The notes: generated from the letters alone by a model not told the origin. Positions 33,625-41,648 are shown, counted from the stretch's first letter. The stretch is DNA of 41,648 nucleotides from Bacteroidota bacterium (GCA_023423715.1 JAFAFC010000027.1:1-41648), one strand, 5' to 3'. Numbers and translations are program-made.

Positions 33625-36567
33625 TTAAAAAGAAGCATTTAAACCAACTGTGATAATTCTTGAAGGAATATATCTGTATGATGTACCACCTCCAAATGAT
33701 TGTGCTGGCTCTAAACCTTGGATCGCTGTTTTAGCCCATAAGTTTTCTCCACTCACATACATTCTTAATCCAGTCATTCCTAAATCCTTGATGATATCAC
33801 CATTAAACTTATATCCAACAGTTACACTTCTCAAGCTAACGTAATCTGAACTTCTCAACCAACGAGTTGAAGCAGCAGTCGCGAAACTCGTGTTTACCGT
33901 AGTAAGCTTAGGTACATTCGTGATATCCCCTGGTTTTTGCCAAGCATTTAACATATCAATATGCGCAGCATTTCCATTTGGATTAGCAGACATTAACGTC
34001 GCATAGTTACCATCATATACTTTTCCACCCCATTGGTAAGTTACCAATGCATCTAGGTAAAAACCTTTGAAATCAAAATTATTTGTAATACTTCCGTACG
34101 CCTTTGGCAACGAAGACCCAGAGTAAGCATACATCGCTTTTGATGGGTTGATATTCATCTTAACCCCATCAATCGTTCTTGTATTCGCATCATCCGTTGC
34201 AGTTGGATCTTGGATATACAATGCTGAACCATCAGATGGATCTACACCATAATACTGTCTCAACCAATAATCATAAAACGATTTACCAACTTCCAATCTA
34301 TAGTTTCCACTAGTTTGAACTTGCTGAGTTGGAGGCATCTTCGTCATTTTATTTTTGTATGATGAGATGTTCGCTGATAAATTCCAAGTAAAGTTCTTGT
34401 TTTTAACAATACCAAAATTCATTGTCGCTTCGTATCCTTCATTTTGAGAATCTCCATTATTCATATAAATACCAGAAATACCAGCTGATTGCATAATAGG
34501 AACATAGAAGATCATATCTGAAGTCGTACGCTTATAATACTCTAATGAACCTGAAATCCTGTTACTCCATAGACCGAAATCCAAACCAACATCAAATTGC
34601 TGATTCGACTCCCACTTCAATTCTGGATTTCCAATTTGACTGATTAAAACTCCATTTTCTGCAGCATTATTCCATCCTAATGAATATAAATTCAAATCCG
34701 CATTATATCCTGGACTCGAGTCAATACCTCCATCATTACCTACTTCACCGTATGAAGCTCTCAATTTCAATTGATTGAAAATAGAGTTTTGCATAAAGTT
34801 TTCGTTTGCAATATTCCATCCCGCTCCAACAGACCAGAAGATACCCACATTGTTATTTGGATCAAATCTTGAAGACGCGTCTCTTCTAATAGATCCCGAA
34901 AGGATATATTTATTGCTATAATCATAATTCACACGTCCGAAGTACGATTCTTTTGCCAATACAGAAGAACTACCAGAAGAACCATTAATAGTATTGAAAT
35001 TGATAATCTCATAAATACCATTCATAATCTGGCCCTTTCTCGACGTCCCCATTTCTTCAGACAAATAATTGAAAGATTCATGTCCAGCAATCGCTTCTAA
35101 AGAGTGTACTCCAAGTTTCTTAGAATAATTTAAGATCTGGTTGAAGGTAACTGTCTGATAACGGTTTGCATCCACATATAAATCTCCAGCTGGAGCCCCA
35201 TCACCTACGATTGGGTTACGATAGTTCTTATAACGGTAATTTTGAACATCATAAGTCAAATTCGAAATAAATTTCAAATCCTTTGTTAAGTTCACTTCAC
35301 CGTTGATTCTTGCGTTAATTACATCTCTTTTCGTCGTATTTTGATTAAGCAAGGTCTCTTGAATAACGTTTCTTCCAGAACCGTTAATTCTCCCTCTCGT
35401 GATAAGACCGTCGTAAATATAATTACCATTAACATCTTTTACCCTCTGCCCATTTGCATCATAATAATATGGCGAATAAATTGGAGCCATTGTACGACCA
35501 ATATAGAACGGGTTGATATATGATGAACCACCACCACTATCCGCATTCAAAGTAGATACTCTACTTCCGGAAATATTACCACCTAGCTTTAACCAATTAG
35601 TCACCTTACTATTTACATCCACACGCATGTTGTAACGCTCCATTTCAGATCTAATTACATATCCTTCCTCTTTATTATATCCCATGGAAGCATAATACGT
35701 CGTTCTATCATCTCCACCACCATAATTGATGTTGTATTTTTGAACCATCCCAACTCTTTGAACATACTTATTCCAATCAAAGTCATTGAAAAGTAAGCTA
35801 GCGTTCGGATTTAATACACCATCGATTACAACTTGATTATTCGGCACATTATATACGTTGTTCAATAAAGTTGGAATCAACTGATTAGACGCATACGTAC
35901 TTGCTGCTGCAGGTGTCGGATTCGGGTTCGTTGCAGATGGAACTAAATACCCATTATACAAAGCTCTCCATTGCGCTTCGTAATACTGTCCTGTATTTAG
36001 CTTCTCATACTCCTTATAAGCTCTATCTACAAAACCTGTAGAAGCAGAAAACTCAAACTTTGAACGACCTTTTCTACCACTTTTGGTTGTAATCATTACA
36101 ACACCATTCGCTGCAGAAGCACCATACAATGATGTAGAAGCTGCATCTTTCAACACAGTCATCGTTGCAATATCCGAAGGATCTAGATCACTTAATCCCC
36201 CTGTATAAACAGCCCCATCCACGATGTATAGCGGCGAGTTGGAAAGCTGAATTGAAGAAAGCCCTCTAATCCTTACACTAATCCCACTTCCTGGCTGACC
36301 ACTTGAAGTCGCAATTTGCACCCCCGCACCAATACCATCTAAAGCTTTAGTTACATTGGCATTTGCACGATCTGCAATCTGTTCTGAGTTTAGAGATACA
36401 GTTGAACCAACAAAAGTTTCTTTCTTTTGCTTACCATAAGCAACAACGACTACCTCCTCAATGTTTTTCACATCTGCCGTATCCGTCTTTTTCGTTTGAG
36501 CGAGTACAAGACCCTGCCCTAAGAAGAACAATGCTCCAACACTAAGCACCTTTAAATTTACATTCAT
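33625..36567 (-). CDS. SusC/RagA family TonB-linked outer membrane transporter 2
   Basis: TonB-dependent importer barrel of 980 residues. The start is ATG 36567, which gives MNVNLKVLSVGALFFLGQ as signal peptide; the longer reading from TTG 36624 would run through the promoter and is rejected. NIEEVVVVAYGKQKKET (about 35-51) is the TonB-box/plug start. The plug contains GVQIATSSGQPGSGISVRIRG, YIVDGAVY and AASTSLYGASAANGVVMITTKSG. The barrel ends IITVGLNASF. Like its two neighbours it lacks the N-terminal carboxypeptidase-regulatory-like domain. The central barrel is rich in Asn, Tyr and Gly loops. It forms a unit with susD2, and its promoter contains a perfect ATGTTAA-N6-TTAACAT dyad. Confidence 0.95.
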   Translation of the reverse strand: MNVNLKVLSVGALFFLGQGLVLAQTKKTDTADVKNIEEVVVVAYGKQKKETFVGSTVSLNSEQIADRANANVTKALDGIGAGVQIATSSGQPGSGISVRIRGLSSIQLSNSPLYIVDGAVYTGGLSDLDPSDIATMTVLKDAASTSLYGASAANGVVMITTKSGRKGRSKFEFSASTGFVDRAYKEYEKLNTGQYYEAQWRALYNGYLVPSATNPNPTPAAASTYASNQLIPTLLNNVYNVPNNQVVIDGVLNPNASLLFNDFDWNKYVQRVGMVQKYNINYGGGDDRTTYYASMGYNKEEGYVIRSEMERYNMRVDVNSKVTNWLKLGGNISGSRVSTLNADSGGGSSYINPFYIGRTMAPIYSPYYYDANGQRVKDVNGNYIYDGLITRGRINGSGRNVIQETLLNQNTTKRDVINARINGEVNLTKDLKFISNLTYDVQNYRYKNYRNPIVGDGAPAGDLYVDANRYQTVTFNQILNYSKKLGVHSLEAIAGHESFNYLSEEMGTSRKGQIMNGIYEIINFNTINGSSGSSSVLAKESYFGRVNYDYSNKYILSGSIRRDASSRFDPNNNVGIFWSVGAGWNIANENFMQNSIFNQLKLRASYGEVGNDGGIDSSPGYNADLNLYSLGWNNAAENGVLISQIGNPELKWESNQQFDVGLDFGLWSNRISGSLEYYKRTTSDMIFYVPIMQSAGISGIYMNNGDSQNEGYEATMNFGIVKNKNFTWNLSANISSYKNKMTKMPPTQQVQTSGNYRLEVGKSFYDYWLRQYYGVDPSDGSALYIQDPTATDDANTRTIDGVKMNINPSKAMYAYSGSSLPKAYGSITNNFDFKGFYLDALVTYQWGGKVYDGNYATLMSANPNGNAAHIDMLNAWQKPGDITNVPKLTTVNTSFATAASTRWLRSSDYVSLRSVTVGYKFNGDIIKDLGMTGLRMYVSGENLWAKTAIQGLEPAQSFGGGTSYRYIPSRIITVGLNASF

Positions 36568-36593
36568 ATCAACACTATTTGTTTTAGTTTTGA

Positions 36594-36625
36594 CAAAAAT
36601 GTTAAAAAAAATTAACATACACAAA
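36594..36625 (-). promoter_or_regulatory. Promoter of the susC2-susD2 operon
   Basis: On the minus strand TTTG (36622-36625), a 20-base spacer and CATTTTTG (36594-36601), one mismatch from TAnnTTTG. The predicted leader is about 20 bases. Confidence 0.72.
36599..36618. promoter_or_regulatory. Operator-like perfect dyad in the susC2 promoter
   Basis: ATGTTAA (36599-36605), six A on plus (36606-36611), TTAACAT (36612-36618): a perfect 7-bp inverted repeat filling most of the space between the -33 and -7 boxes and overlapping the -7 box. The flank TACAC beyond the right arm is shared with susC3. Confidence 0.5.
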
Positions 36626-36905
36626 TAAATTAATACTATTCGCTAAAATTTATAAATTCGATAATTTTAACGAATATATAGTGTGTAATTTTTAATTATT
36701 TGTAAAATTTTACGCATTTTCAGCCAATATTGATTAATGATATTTTTAACATTTTGTTAAATTACCTTAATACCCAACTAATAATTATCCAAAAAACTGA
36801 CTTTCATCAGCTTTTTTTTATCAATTTTTATTTTTTTATAGTGAAAATATAATTTTACAATGCTTTTTTAAGGAATAAAAATTTAACATTTCAATATAGA
36901 ACAAC
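36626..36905. other. AT-rich gap between susC2 promoter and susD3 terminator, with two inverted repeats
   Basis: No gene is seen. It contains a perfect 12-base palindrome GTAAAATTTTAC at 36702-36713 and an inverted repeat TTTAACA-TTT-TGTTAAA at 36745-36761, the latter using the same half-site as the promoter dyads but facing the other way. Confidence 0.45.
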
Positions 36906-36930
36906 AAAAAGAGCCACCATATGGTAGCCC
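36906..36930 (-). terminator. Terminator of the susC3-susD3 operon
   Basis: Hairpin GAGCCACC (36911-36918) with GGTAGCCC (36923-36930), which on the minus strand has two G-T pairs, closed by an ATAT loop and followed by five T. On plus a five-T run also follows, so it may work both ways. Confidence 0.75.
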
Positions 36931-36955
36931 TTTTTAATTTGATATGAATGTGGAA

Positions 36956-38518
36956 TTAATATCCAGGATTTTGTTGACCAGCCAGCACAGGGTTTGCTGA
37001 GGTCTCTCTTGTTGGTATTGGCCAAAGGAACTTATCACTAGAATAAGGAATCTGTTGAAGATCCGTTGGTTTAATTACGTAAGGAGTTCCTATAACATAA
37101 TCCGCCTCTTTTGGAGACGCTCCACTGATGTATTTAGCTGGAATACCATCCACTTGCGCCAAATCATCTTTTTGCAAACGGTGAATATCACCCCAACGTA
37201 TACCCTCTGCCAAAAATTCAATTCTCTTTTCTTTAAGAATTGCTTGCACAGCTTCTTTCGGAGTAGCAAATGCAGTATATGCCTGAGTTGCAGGATTAGC
37301 CAATGATCTATTTCTAACCGCATTCAAGTCAGCCAAGTAGGTTGCGTCTCCAACTCTTGCTTTTGCTTCTGCTCTGTTTAAAAGAATTTCTGCATAACGG
37401 ATAATTGGTGAAGCATCAGACCTTGTTGATGTATCCTTATATTTAAAAGTATACAAAGCGGTTCCTGATTTTTTAACCATCTCATCCATCGTTCTTCTCT
37501 TATCATCTTTCAACCACTTTGGGTCATTCCAAATAATTGGGCTAATTGCGATAAGCTGTCTTCCCAAATACTGAGAAGCTAAAGCCGCATTAACATCCGG
37601 GTTATTTGTCGCAGAGTTTTCTAATGAGAAAACACTTTCTGTATTTGCATAATTCCCAGCAAATGGTCCATTTGGAGAAGCTGTTAATGTATATAATCCG
37701 TTAAGCTTATTAGCTTCAGTAATTACATCATTCCATCTTCTCATGTTCAAATAAACTCTTGTTTTAATGGAAATAACTGCTTCTTTAGTTGCATATACGA
37801 TACCTTCTTTAACAGAACCACGTTGACCTTTAGATTTAATCATAGCTTCCGCTTGATTCAAATCATCAATAATCTGCTTGTAGTTTTCAGCCACACTTGT
37901 TCTTCCCAATTTTGAATTTTCTTCAATTGTTGCTGGAGAAGAACTTCCTTTCGTACGATACACAACACCCATATGAGATGCATCTGCTGTATGGTTGTAT
38001 GGTCTTGAAAAATGTTTTAGTAATTCTAAATGCGTCATCGCTCTAAAGAATAGTGCTTGACCGATATAATCGTCACCGATATCTTTCGTAATTACATTAT
38101 TTTCTACAGCTCTAGTTACACCTTCAATAACCAAGTTTGCTCTGTTGATTAATCGATACGAATCTAACCAATAATGAATATTATTTGCCGTACCCGAAGC
38201 ATCCCAAGTTGATGTATAAGTATATGCGTAGAAAGCTGCTGTATTTACCATATCTTCTCCTCTCATATCATTTTGTTGGAAGTATGCCGCTCCAAAAGGA
38301 TATCCTCTTGGCGCTCCATCATACCAACCTAATTGAGCAGCTTGGTACATACCATTTAATGATAAAGTAACTGCAGAAGGAGTAGAGAATGCTGAATTTT
38401 CACTTAACTGATTGTACGGCTCTAAATCAATCACATTTTCTTCTGAACAACTATAAGAAAAAGTTGCTGCAATAGCCGAAAAAAGCAATGCTTTTATTGT
38501 TATATTAAATTTTTTCAT
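36956..38518 (-). CDS. SusD/RagB family surface lipoprotein 3
   Basis: SusD-type lid of the third importer, 520 residues. The lipobox ends SYSC (Cys24), followed by acidic SEENVIDLEPYNQLSENSAF, a standard SusD N-terminus suited to surface export. The helical core includes QALFFRAMTHLELLKHFSRPYNHTADASHMGVVYRT, with the classic R-A..H..L...F..P pattern near 155-190, TRVYLNMRRWNDVITEANKL near 257, IRYAEILLNRAEAKARVGD and RIEFLAEGIRWGDIHRL near the C-terminus. The tail FLWPIPTRETSANPVLAGQQNPGY is canonical. It belongs to a different SusD branch from SusD1/SusD2 by these blocks. It starts 11 bases after susC3. Confidence 0.95.
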   Translation of the reverse strand: MKKFNITIKALLFSAIAATFSYSCSEENVIDLEPYNQLSENSAFSTPSAVTLSLNGMYQAAQLGWYDGAPRGYPFGAAYFQQNDMRGEDMVNTAAFYAYTYTSTWDASGTANNIHYWLDSYRLINRANLVIEGVTRAVENNVITKDIGDDYIGQALFFRAMTHLELLKHFSRPYNHTADASHMGVVYRTKGSSSPATIEENSKLGRTSVAENYKQIIDDLNQAEAMIKSKGQRGSVKEGIVYATKEAVISIKTRVYLNMRRWNDVITEANKLNGLYTLTASPNGPFAGNYANTESVFSLENSATNNPDVNAALASQYLGRQLIAISPIIWNDPKWLKDDKRRTMDEMVKKSGTALYTFKYKDTSTRSDASPIIRYAEILLNRAEAKARVGDATYLADLNAVRNRSLANPATQAYTAFATPKEAVQAILKEKRIEFLAEGIRWGDIHRLQKDDLAQVDGIPAKYISGASPKEADYVIGTPYVIKPTDLQQIPYSSDKFLWPIPTRETSANPVLAGQQNPGY

Positions 38519-38529
38519 GTTGTAAATAA

Positions 38530-41418
38530 TTAAAATGATGCGTTAAGACCAATAGACACAGTACGTTGACGTGGAACAGTGTTGTAATCCATACCCCAGT
38601 TATCCAATTCCGGATCTAAACCTTTGTATTTTGTAAAGATAAATGCATTCTGCACTACTGCGTAAACTCTTAATTTACTCAACTTAATAGTACTAATCAA
38701 ATCTTTATCAAAAGAGTAACCTAATGTAATATTGTCAATTTTCACAAAATCACCTTTTTCAACAAAACGAGATGTCGCTTGTCCTTCTAAGTTGATAAAT
38801 GAACCTCTGTTTGCCCAAAGCATTGGCGTAATACCATCACCTGGCTTATCCGCACTTTGCCATCTGCCCAAAATTTCTGTACCGTTATTGTAGAAGTCCA
38901 TCGTTAACTGCTCTCTTCTCGAAACGTTGAAAATCTTGTTTCCTCCACTGAATCTTGCCATAACAGACAAGTCGAAGTTATTATATTTCCAAGTTGAGTT
39001 TATAGCACCAAAATAAGTAGGTAAAGAGTTTCCTAAAATCCTCTTATCTGCCTCAGTTAAAGATGAAGACGCTCCCAAAACTCCTGGATTAGAAGGATCG
39101 AATGCATAATAGCTTTGGTTTGCAACGTTTCCTTGTACTAATGAACCATCAGCCTTATAATAAACTGGGTTACCATTCGCTTTGTTTACTCCCCAATATT
39201 GAAATCCAAATAAAGAACGAAGAGATTCACCTTCTCTAATTAAATAAGCAGATTGGTTATTGATTACCGGTTTAATATCATTTCCTCCAACTAAAGCCAA
39301 TACCTTATTATCGATTAATGATAGGTTACCATTAACATTCCAGCTAAATCCGTCTTTCTTAATGATATCAGCTCCAACAGTAAATTCAAAACCTTTGTTC
39401 TCCATATCCCCAATGTTCATATTGATTGAGTTATTAGGAACCCCAAGTGATGGAGAAACTGGAACCGCCAAGATTAATCCATTATTCTTGTTGATGAAAT
39501 AATCTGCTGACAATGTTAATCTTCTATTAAAGAAGCCTAAATCTGCACCGTAGTTATATTTAATATTCGTCTCCCACTTCAACTGATCGTTTCCTGCTTG
39601 AGCGAAACCGATACCGTTGGTATCTGCATACTTATAGTTTCCGTATAGTCCTAAATATGGATAATCTCCAATTTCGCTATTACCCACTTTACCGTAAGAC
39701 GCTCTTAATTTCAATTCAGAAATTACTTTACTGTCTTTCAAAAAGTCTTCGTTAGAAACTGTCCATCCAATAGATGCTCCAGGGAATGTACCCCATTTGT
39801 TTGCTTCAGGTAGTGATGACAAACCATCTCTTCTGATCGTTCCTGAGATAAAATATTTATCCGAGAAGTTATAGTTTAATCTAGCTGCATAGGACATAAT
39901 TCCGTTTTCAGCGCGAGACCCTCCAGACGTTTGTACTGCGTACGATCCTGAAATTAAACCTCCTCCAAAGAAATCATCCGATAAACCTTGACCTCCTCCA
40001 AAGAAATATCTCATCGTTTTCTTTTGGTATTCATTAACCAAAACAACATTTACATTATGTCTATCGAAACTCTTTTGGAAGTTCAAAATATTTTGAATAT
40101 TCCAATTCAGTCTATTCAAATAGTTATTCTCAATAAGTCCTTTTCTTGAAAACCCATCTCCATGTACTTTATTCCAATACTGCAAACCAGTAGTTACAGA
40201 TCTCTCCATACCTGCTTGCAATTTGTAGTCTAACCAAGATGTAATTTTCACGTCTCCAGAAACGCTACCTAAGAATCTTGTTAGGTCCGAAGTATACGAG
40301 TTATGATTTACGATATATGCAATATTCGTAAGGTCACTGGTAATTGGAATGTTATTTTCCCATTGCCCAACTCTACTTACTGTTCCTGTTGGGTTTGTAT
40401 AAATATTATACCCCGTTGGAGAACTCGGATCGTAGATTGGCGTGTTCGGCAATTGTCTAACTGCACTAAACATCGCTCCTGAAATGGAGTTTACTCCATT
40501 ATTTAAACCTTGATAATTAGTTTCTGAATACGCTAAGTTTGCTGAAATTTTAAACCAATCTGTAACTTTTTGATCAGCATTCAATTTAGTTGTAAATCTC
40601 TGCATTGCGTTTGGTCTAATAATACCTTCTTGGTATGTATAACCCAAAGACGCATAATAGTTACCTTGTCCTAAGCCTCCAGAAAAAGACACAAAGTGAT
40701 CTTGCTGAGAAGCCGTTCTTAGAACCGCATCTTGCCAATCTGTATCATATTGACTTCCTTTTGCCCAAACTGCATTTGCTTTAGCAGCTTTTTCGTTAGC
40801 AATAACCAAAAAGTCTTTAGTTCCTAAAAGGTCAAATGTTTTTACAGGCTCTGCAACACTAAACTGATTGTTGTAGTTCACTGTAAATCTACCACCTCTT
40901 CCTTTCTTAGTTGTAATCAAGATAACACCATTTGCAGCTCTAGATCCGTAGATCGCTGTTGCAGCACCATCTTTTAGAACCGTCATCGTTTCAATATCTT
41001 CAGGGTTAATATCCCCCAAAGCGTTCGCTCCAGCGTAACCACCTCCTGTATCACCAGAAATCATCGGCATACCGTCAATTACATATAGCGGACTCGTTCC
41101 TGAAGAAATGGAGTTCACCCCACGAATTCTAACAACAGGCGCACTACCAATAACCCCAGAGTTATTTACAACTTGAACCCCCGAAGCTCGACCCGCCAAT
41201 TGCGATTCGAATGACGGTGTGTTAAGATCTGCAATTGCATCTCCTTTCACAGTTGTAACCGAAGACGTAACATCCGTTTTCTTCTGAGTACCATAACCAA
41301 CAACAACAACTTCCTCAATCTGCCTTTCAGTAGAAGCTGTATCTGTCTTTTGCGCTGAAAGACTTTGTCCAATAAAGAACACAGCCCCAGCAGTTAATAC
41401 TTTAAATTTTACATTCAT
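38530..41418 (-). CDS. SusC/RagA family TonB-linked outer membrane transporter 3
   Basis: TonB-dependent importer barrel of 962 residues. ATG 41418 starts the signal peptide MNVKFKVLTAGAVFFIGQSL; the GTG three codons upstream adds nothing useful. The putative TonB box QIEEVVVVGYGTQKKTD (about 33-49) leads straight into a plug with GVQVVNNSGVIGSAPVVRIRGVNSI, YVIDGMPM and GAATAIYGSRAANGVILITTKKG. The barrel ends RTVSIGLNASF. The N-terminal carboxypeptidase-regulatory-like domain is again absent. It is followed after 11 bases by susD3. Substrate is not evident, since no hydrolase, sulfatase or peptidase gene is near. Confidence 0.95.
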   Translation of the reverse strand: MNVKFKVLTAGAVFFIGQSLSAQKTDTASTERQIEEVVVVGYGTQKKTDVTSSVTTVKGDAIADLNTPSFESQLAGRASGVQVVNNSGVIGSAPVVRIRGVNSISSGTSPLYVIDGMPMISGDTGGGYAGANALGDINPEDIETMTVLKDGAATAIYGSRAANGVILITTKKGRGGRFTVNYNNQFSVAEPVKTFDLLGTKDFLVIANEKAAKANAVWAKGSQYDTDWQDAVLRTASQQDHFVSFSGGLGQGNYYASLGYTYQEGIIRPNAMQRFTTKLNADQKVTDWFKISANLAYSETNYQGLNNGVNSISGAMFSAVRQLPNTPIYDPSSPTGYNIYTNPTGTVSRVGQWENNIPITSDLTNIAYIVNHNSYTSDLTRFLGSVSGDVKITSWLDYKLQAGMERSVTTGLQYWNKVHGDGFSRKGLIENNYLNRLNWNIQNILNFQKSFDRHNVNVVLVNEYQKKTMRYFFGGGQGLSDDFFGGGLISGSYAVQTSGGSRAENGIMSYAARLNYNFSDKYFISGTIRRDGLSSLPEANKWGTFPGASIGWTVSNEDFLKDSKVISELKLRASYGKVGNSEIGDYPYLGLYGNYKYADTNGIGFAQAGNDQLKWETNIKYNYGADLGFFNRRLTLSADYFINKNNGLILAVPVSPSLGVPNNSINMNIGDMENKGFEFTVGADIIKKDGFSWNVNGNLSLIDNKVLALVGGNDIKPVINNQSAYLIREGESLRSLFGFQYWGVNKANGNPVYYKADGSLVQGNVANQSYYAFDPSNPGVLGASSSLTEADKRILGNSLPTYFGAINSTWKYNNFDLSVMARFSGGNKIFNVSRREQLTMDFYNNGTEILGRWQSADKPGDGITPMLWANRGSFINLEGQATSRFVEKGDFVKIDNITLGYSFDKDLISTIKLSKLRVYAVVQNAFIFTKYKGLDPELDNWGMDYNTVPRQRTVSIGLNASF

Positions 41419-41443
41419 ATTAAACACATTTTGATTGTTGCGG

Positions 41444-41475
41444 CAAATATGTTAAAATGTTTTAACATACACAAT
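41444..41475 (-). promoter_or_regulatory. Promoter of the susC3-susD3 operon
   Basis: On the minus strand ATTG (41472-41475, consensus TTTG), a 20-base spacer and CATATTTG (41444-41451), each one mismatch from consensus. Position relative to the start codon and spacing equal those of susC1 and susC2. Confidence 0.68.
41449..41468. promoter_or_regulatory. Operator-like perfect dyad in the susC3 promoter
   Basis: ATGTTAA (41449-41455), six bases (AATGTT), TTAACAT (41462-41468): a perfect 7-bp inverted repeat with the same 6-base gap as in susC2 but a different gap sequence, so the arms and not the gap are conserved. The right flank TACACAA is identical to susC2. Confidence 0.5.
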
Positions 41476-41590
41476 AGTTTATTATTTTTATTTTTTAACA
41501 CATAACTTGCAATTATTTTATCACTTAATAGTTAAAACTATAACACTTTTCTAAAAAAAATAGCAAATATGAAAATATCAATAAACATTT

Positions 41591-41600
41591 ATGTTAACAT
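41591..41600. repeat. Palindrome ATGTTAACAT upstream of susC3
   Basis: A perfect 10-base palindrome built from the same half-sites as the promoter dyads (the arms overlap through TTAA), 123 bases above the promoter dyad. It could be an auxiliary binding site; chance is possible in this AT-rich DNA. Confidence 0.35.
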
Positions 41601-41623
41601 TAAATTTAAAATGTCTTTAACAC

Positions 41624-41648
41624 AAAAAAAGTCGGCTCCTGCAAATGC
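41624..41648 (-). terminator. Probable terminator cut by the window edge
   Basis: A run of A followed by GC-rich GTCGGCTCCTGC, AAAT and GC at the last bases looks like one arm, the loop and the first two bases of the other arm of a hairpin that would end a minus-strand gene lying to the right. Only half is visible. Confidence 0.45.

Noticed and set aside
36568..36624. N-terminal extension of SusC2 from TTG 36624
   Set aside because: It would translate the -7 box and dyad and hide the signal peptide; ATG 36567 aligns with the starts of the two paralogues.
1..41648. CRISPR arrays, insertion sequences, riboswitches, toxin-antitoxin or phage-defence genes
   Set aside because: Looked for and not seen: no regularly spaced repeats, no transposase or nuclease-like products, and leaders too short for known riboswitches.

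Overview
The window reads as a chromosomal segment of a low-GC Bacteroidota bacterium, most likely class Flavobacteriia, family Weeksellaceae (the Chryseobacterium/Empedobacter/Weeksella group). The grounds are: three SusC/SusD pairs whose SusC signal peptides begin MNVK/MNVN..LS.GA.FF.GQ; a protein with a type IX secretion type-B (gliding-type) C-terminal domain; a GYDIA-family GHMP kinase; bacillithiol enzyme BshC; a lipoprotein TamA homologue (TamL); and promoters that follow the Bacteroidota pattern (TTTG, about 19-20 bases, TAnnTTTG) rather than the E. coli one. Genus is inference.

Layout. 1-930: a small four-helix membrane protein downstream of ridA. 930-4882: lptD (minus) divergent from a secreted N-acetylmuramoyl-L-alanine amidase with a SPOR-like tail (plus), only 23 bases apart. 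4883-5507: an RNA/translation cluster, tRNA-Glu, rpsT, tRNA-Glu, with two good promoters and a strong terminator. 5508-6288: an AT-rich stretch with one orphan lipoprotein. 6319-14614: a minus-strand run tamB, tamL, yihY, probably one envelope-assembly operon. 14785-15198: aroQ on plus. 15277-20773: minus-strand housekeeping genes pckA, a GYDIA kinase, fabD and a LysM/periplasmic-binding fusion. 20811-27185: bshC and a Porin_10-like porin sharing a TAATG junction, then a T9SS-secreted IgGFc-binding-type protein. 27272-41418: three tandem susC-susD operons, each with its own promoter and terminator.

Theme. Most of the window concerns the cell envelope: LPS insertion (LptD), outer-membrane protein and lipid assembly (TamB/TamL), peptidoglycan turnover (amidase, LysM protein), porin, T9SS cargo and three nutrient importers. 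No glycan-degrading enzyme or dedicated regulator lies beside the susCD pairs in this window.

The most interesting signal is non-coding. All three susC promoters carry a dyad ATGTTAA-N6-TTAACAT (perfect in two, 5/7 in one arm of the third) at the same place, between the -33 and -7 boxes, 31-33 bases from the start codon. The tRNA and rpsT promoters in the same window lack it. This looks like a shared operator for the three transporters. Several ORFs can be extended upstream through TTG or GTG codons; where an ATG with a good signal peptide or a coupled junction exists I used the ATG. lptD and tamB have no ATG alternative and seem to start at TTG.
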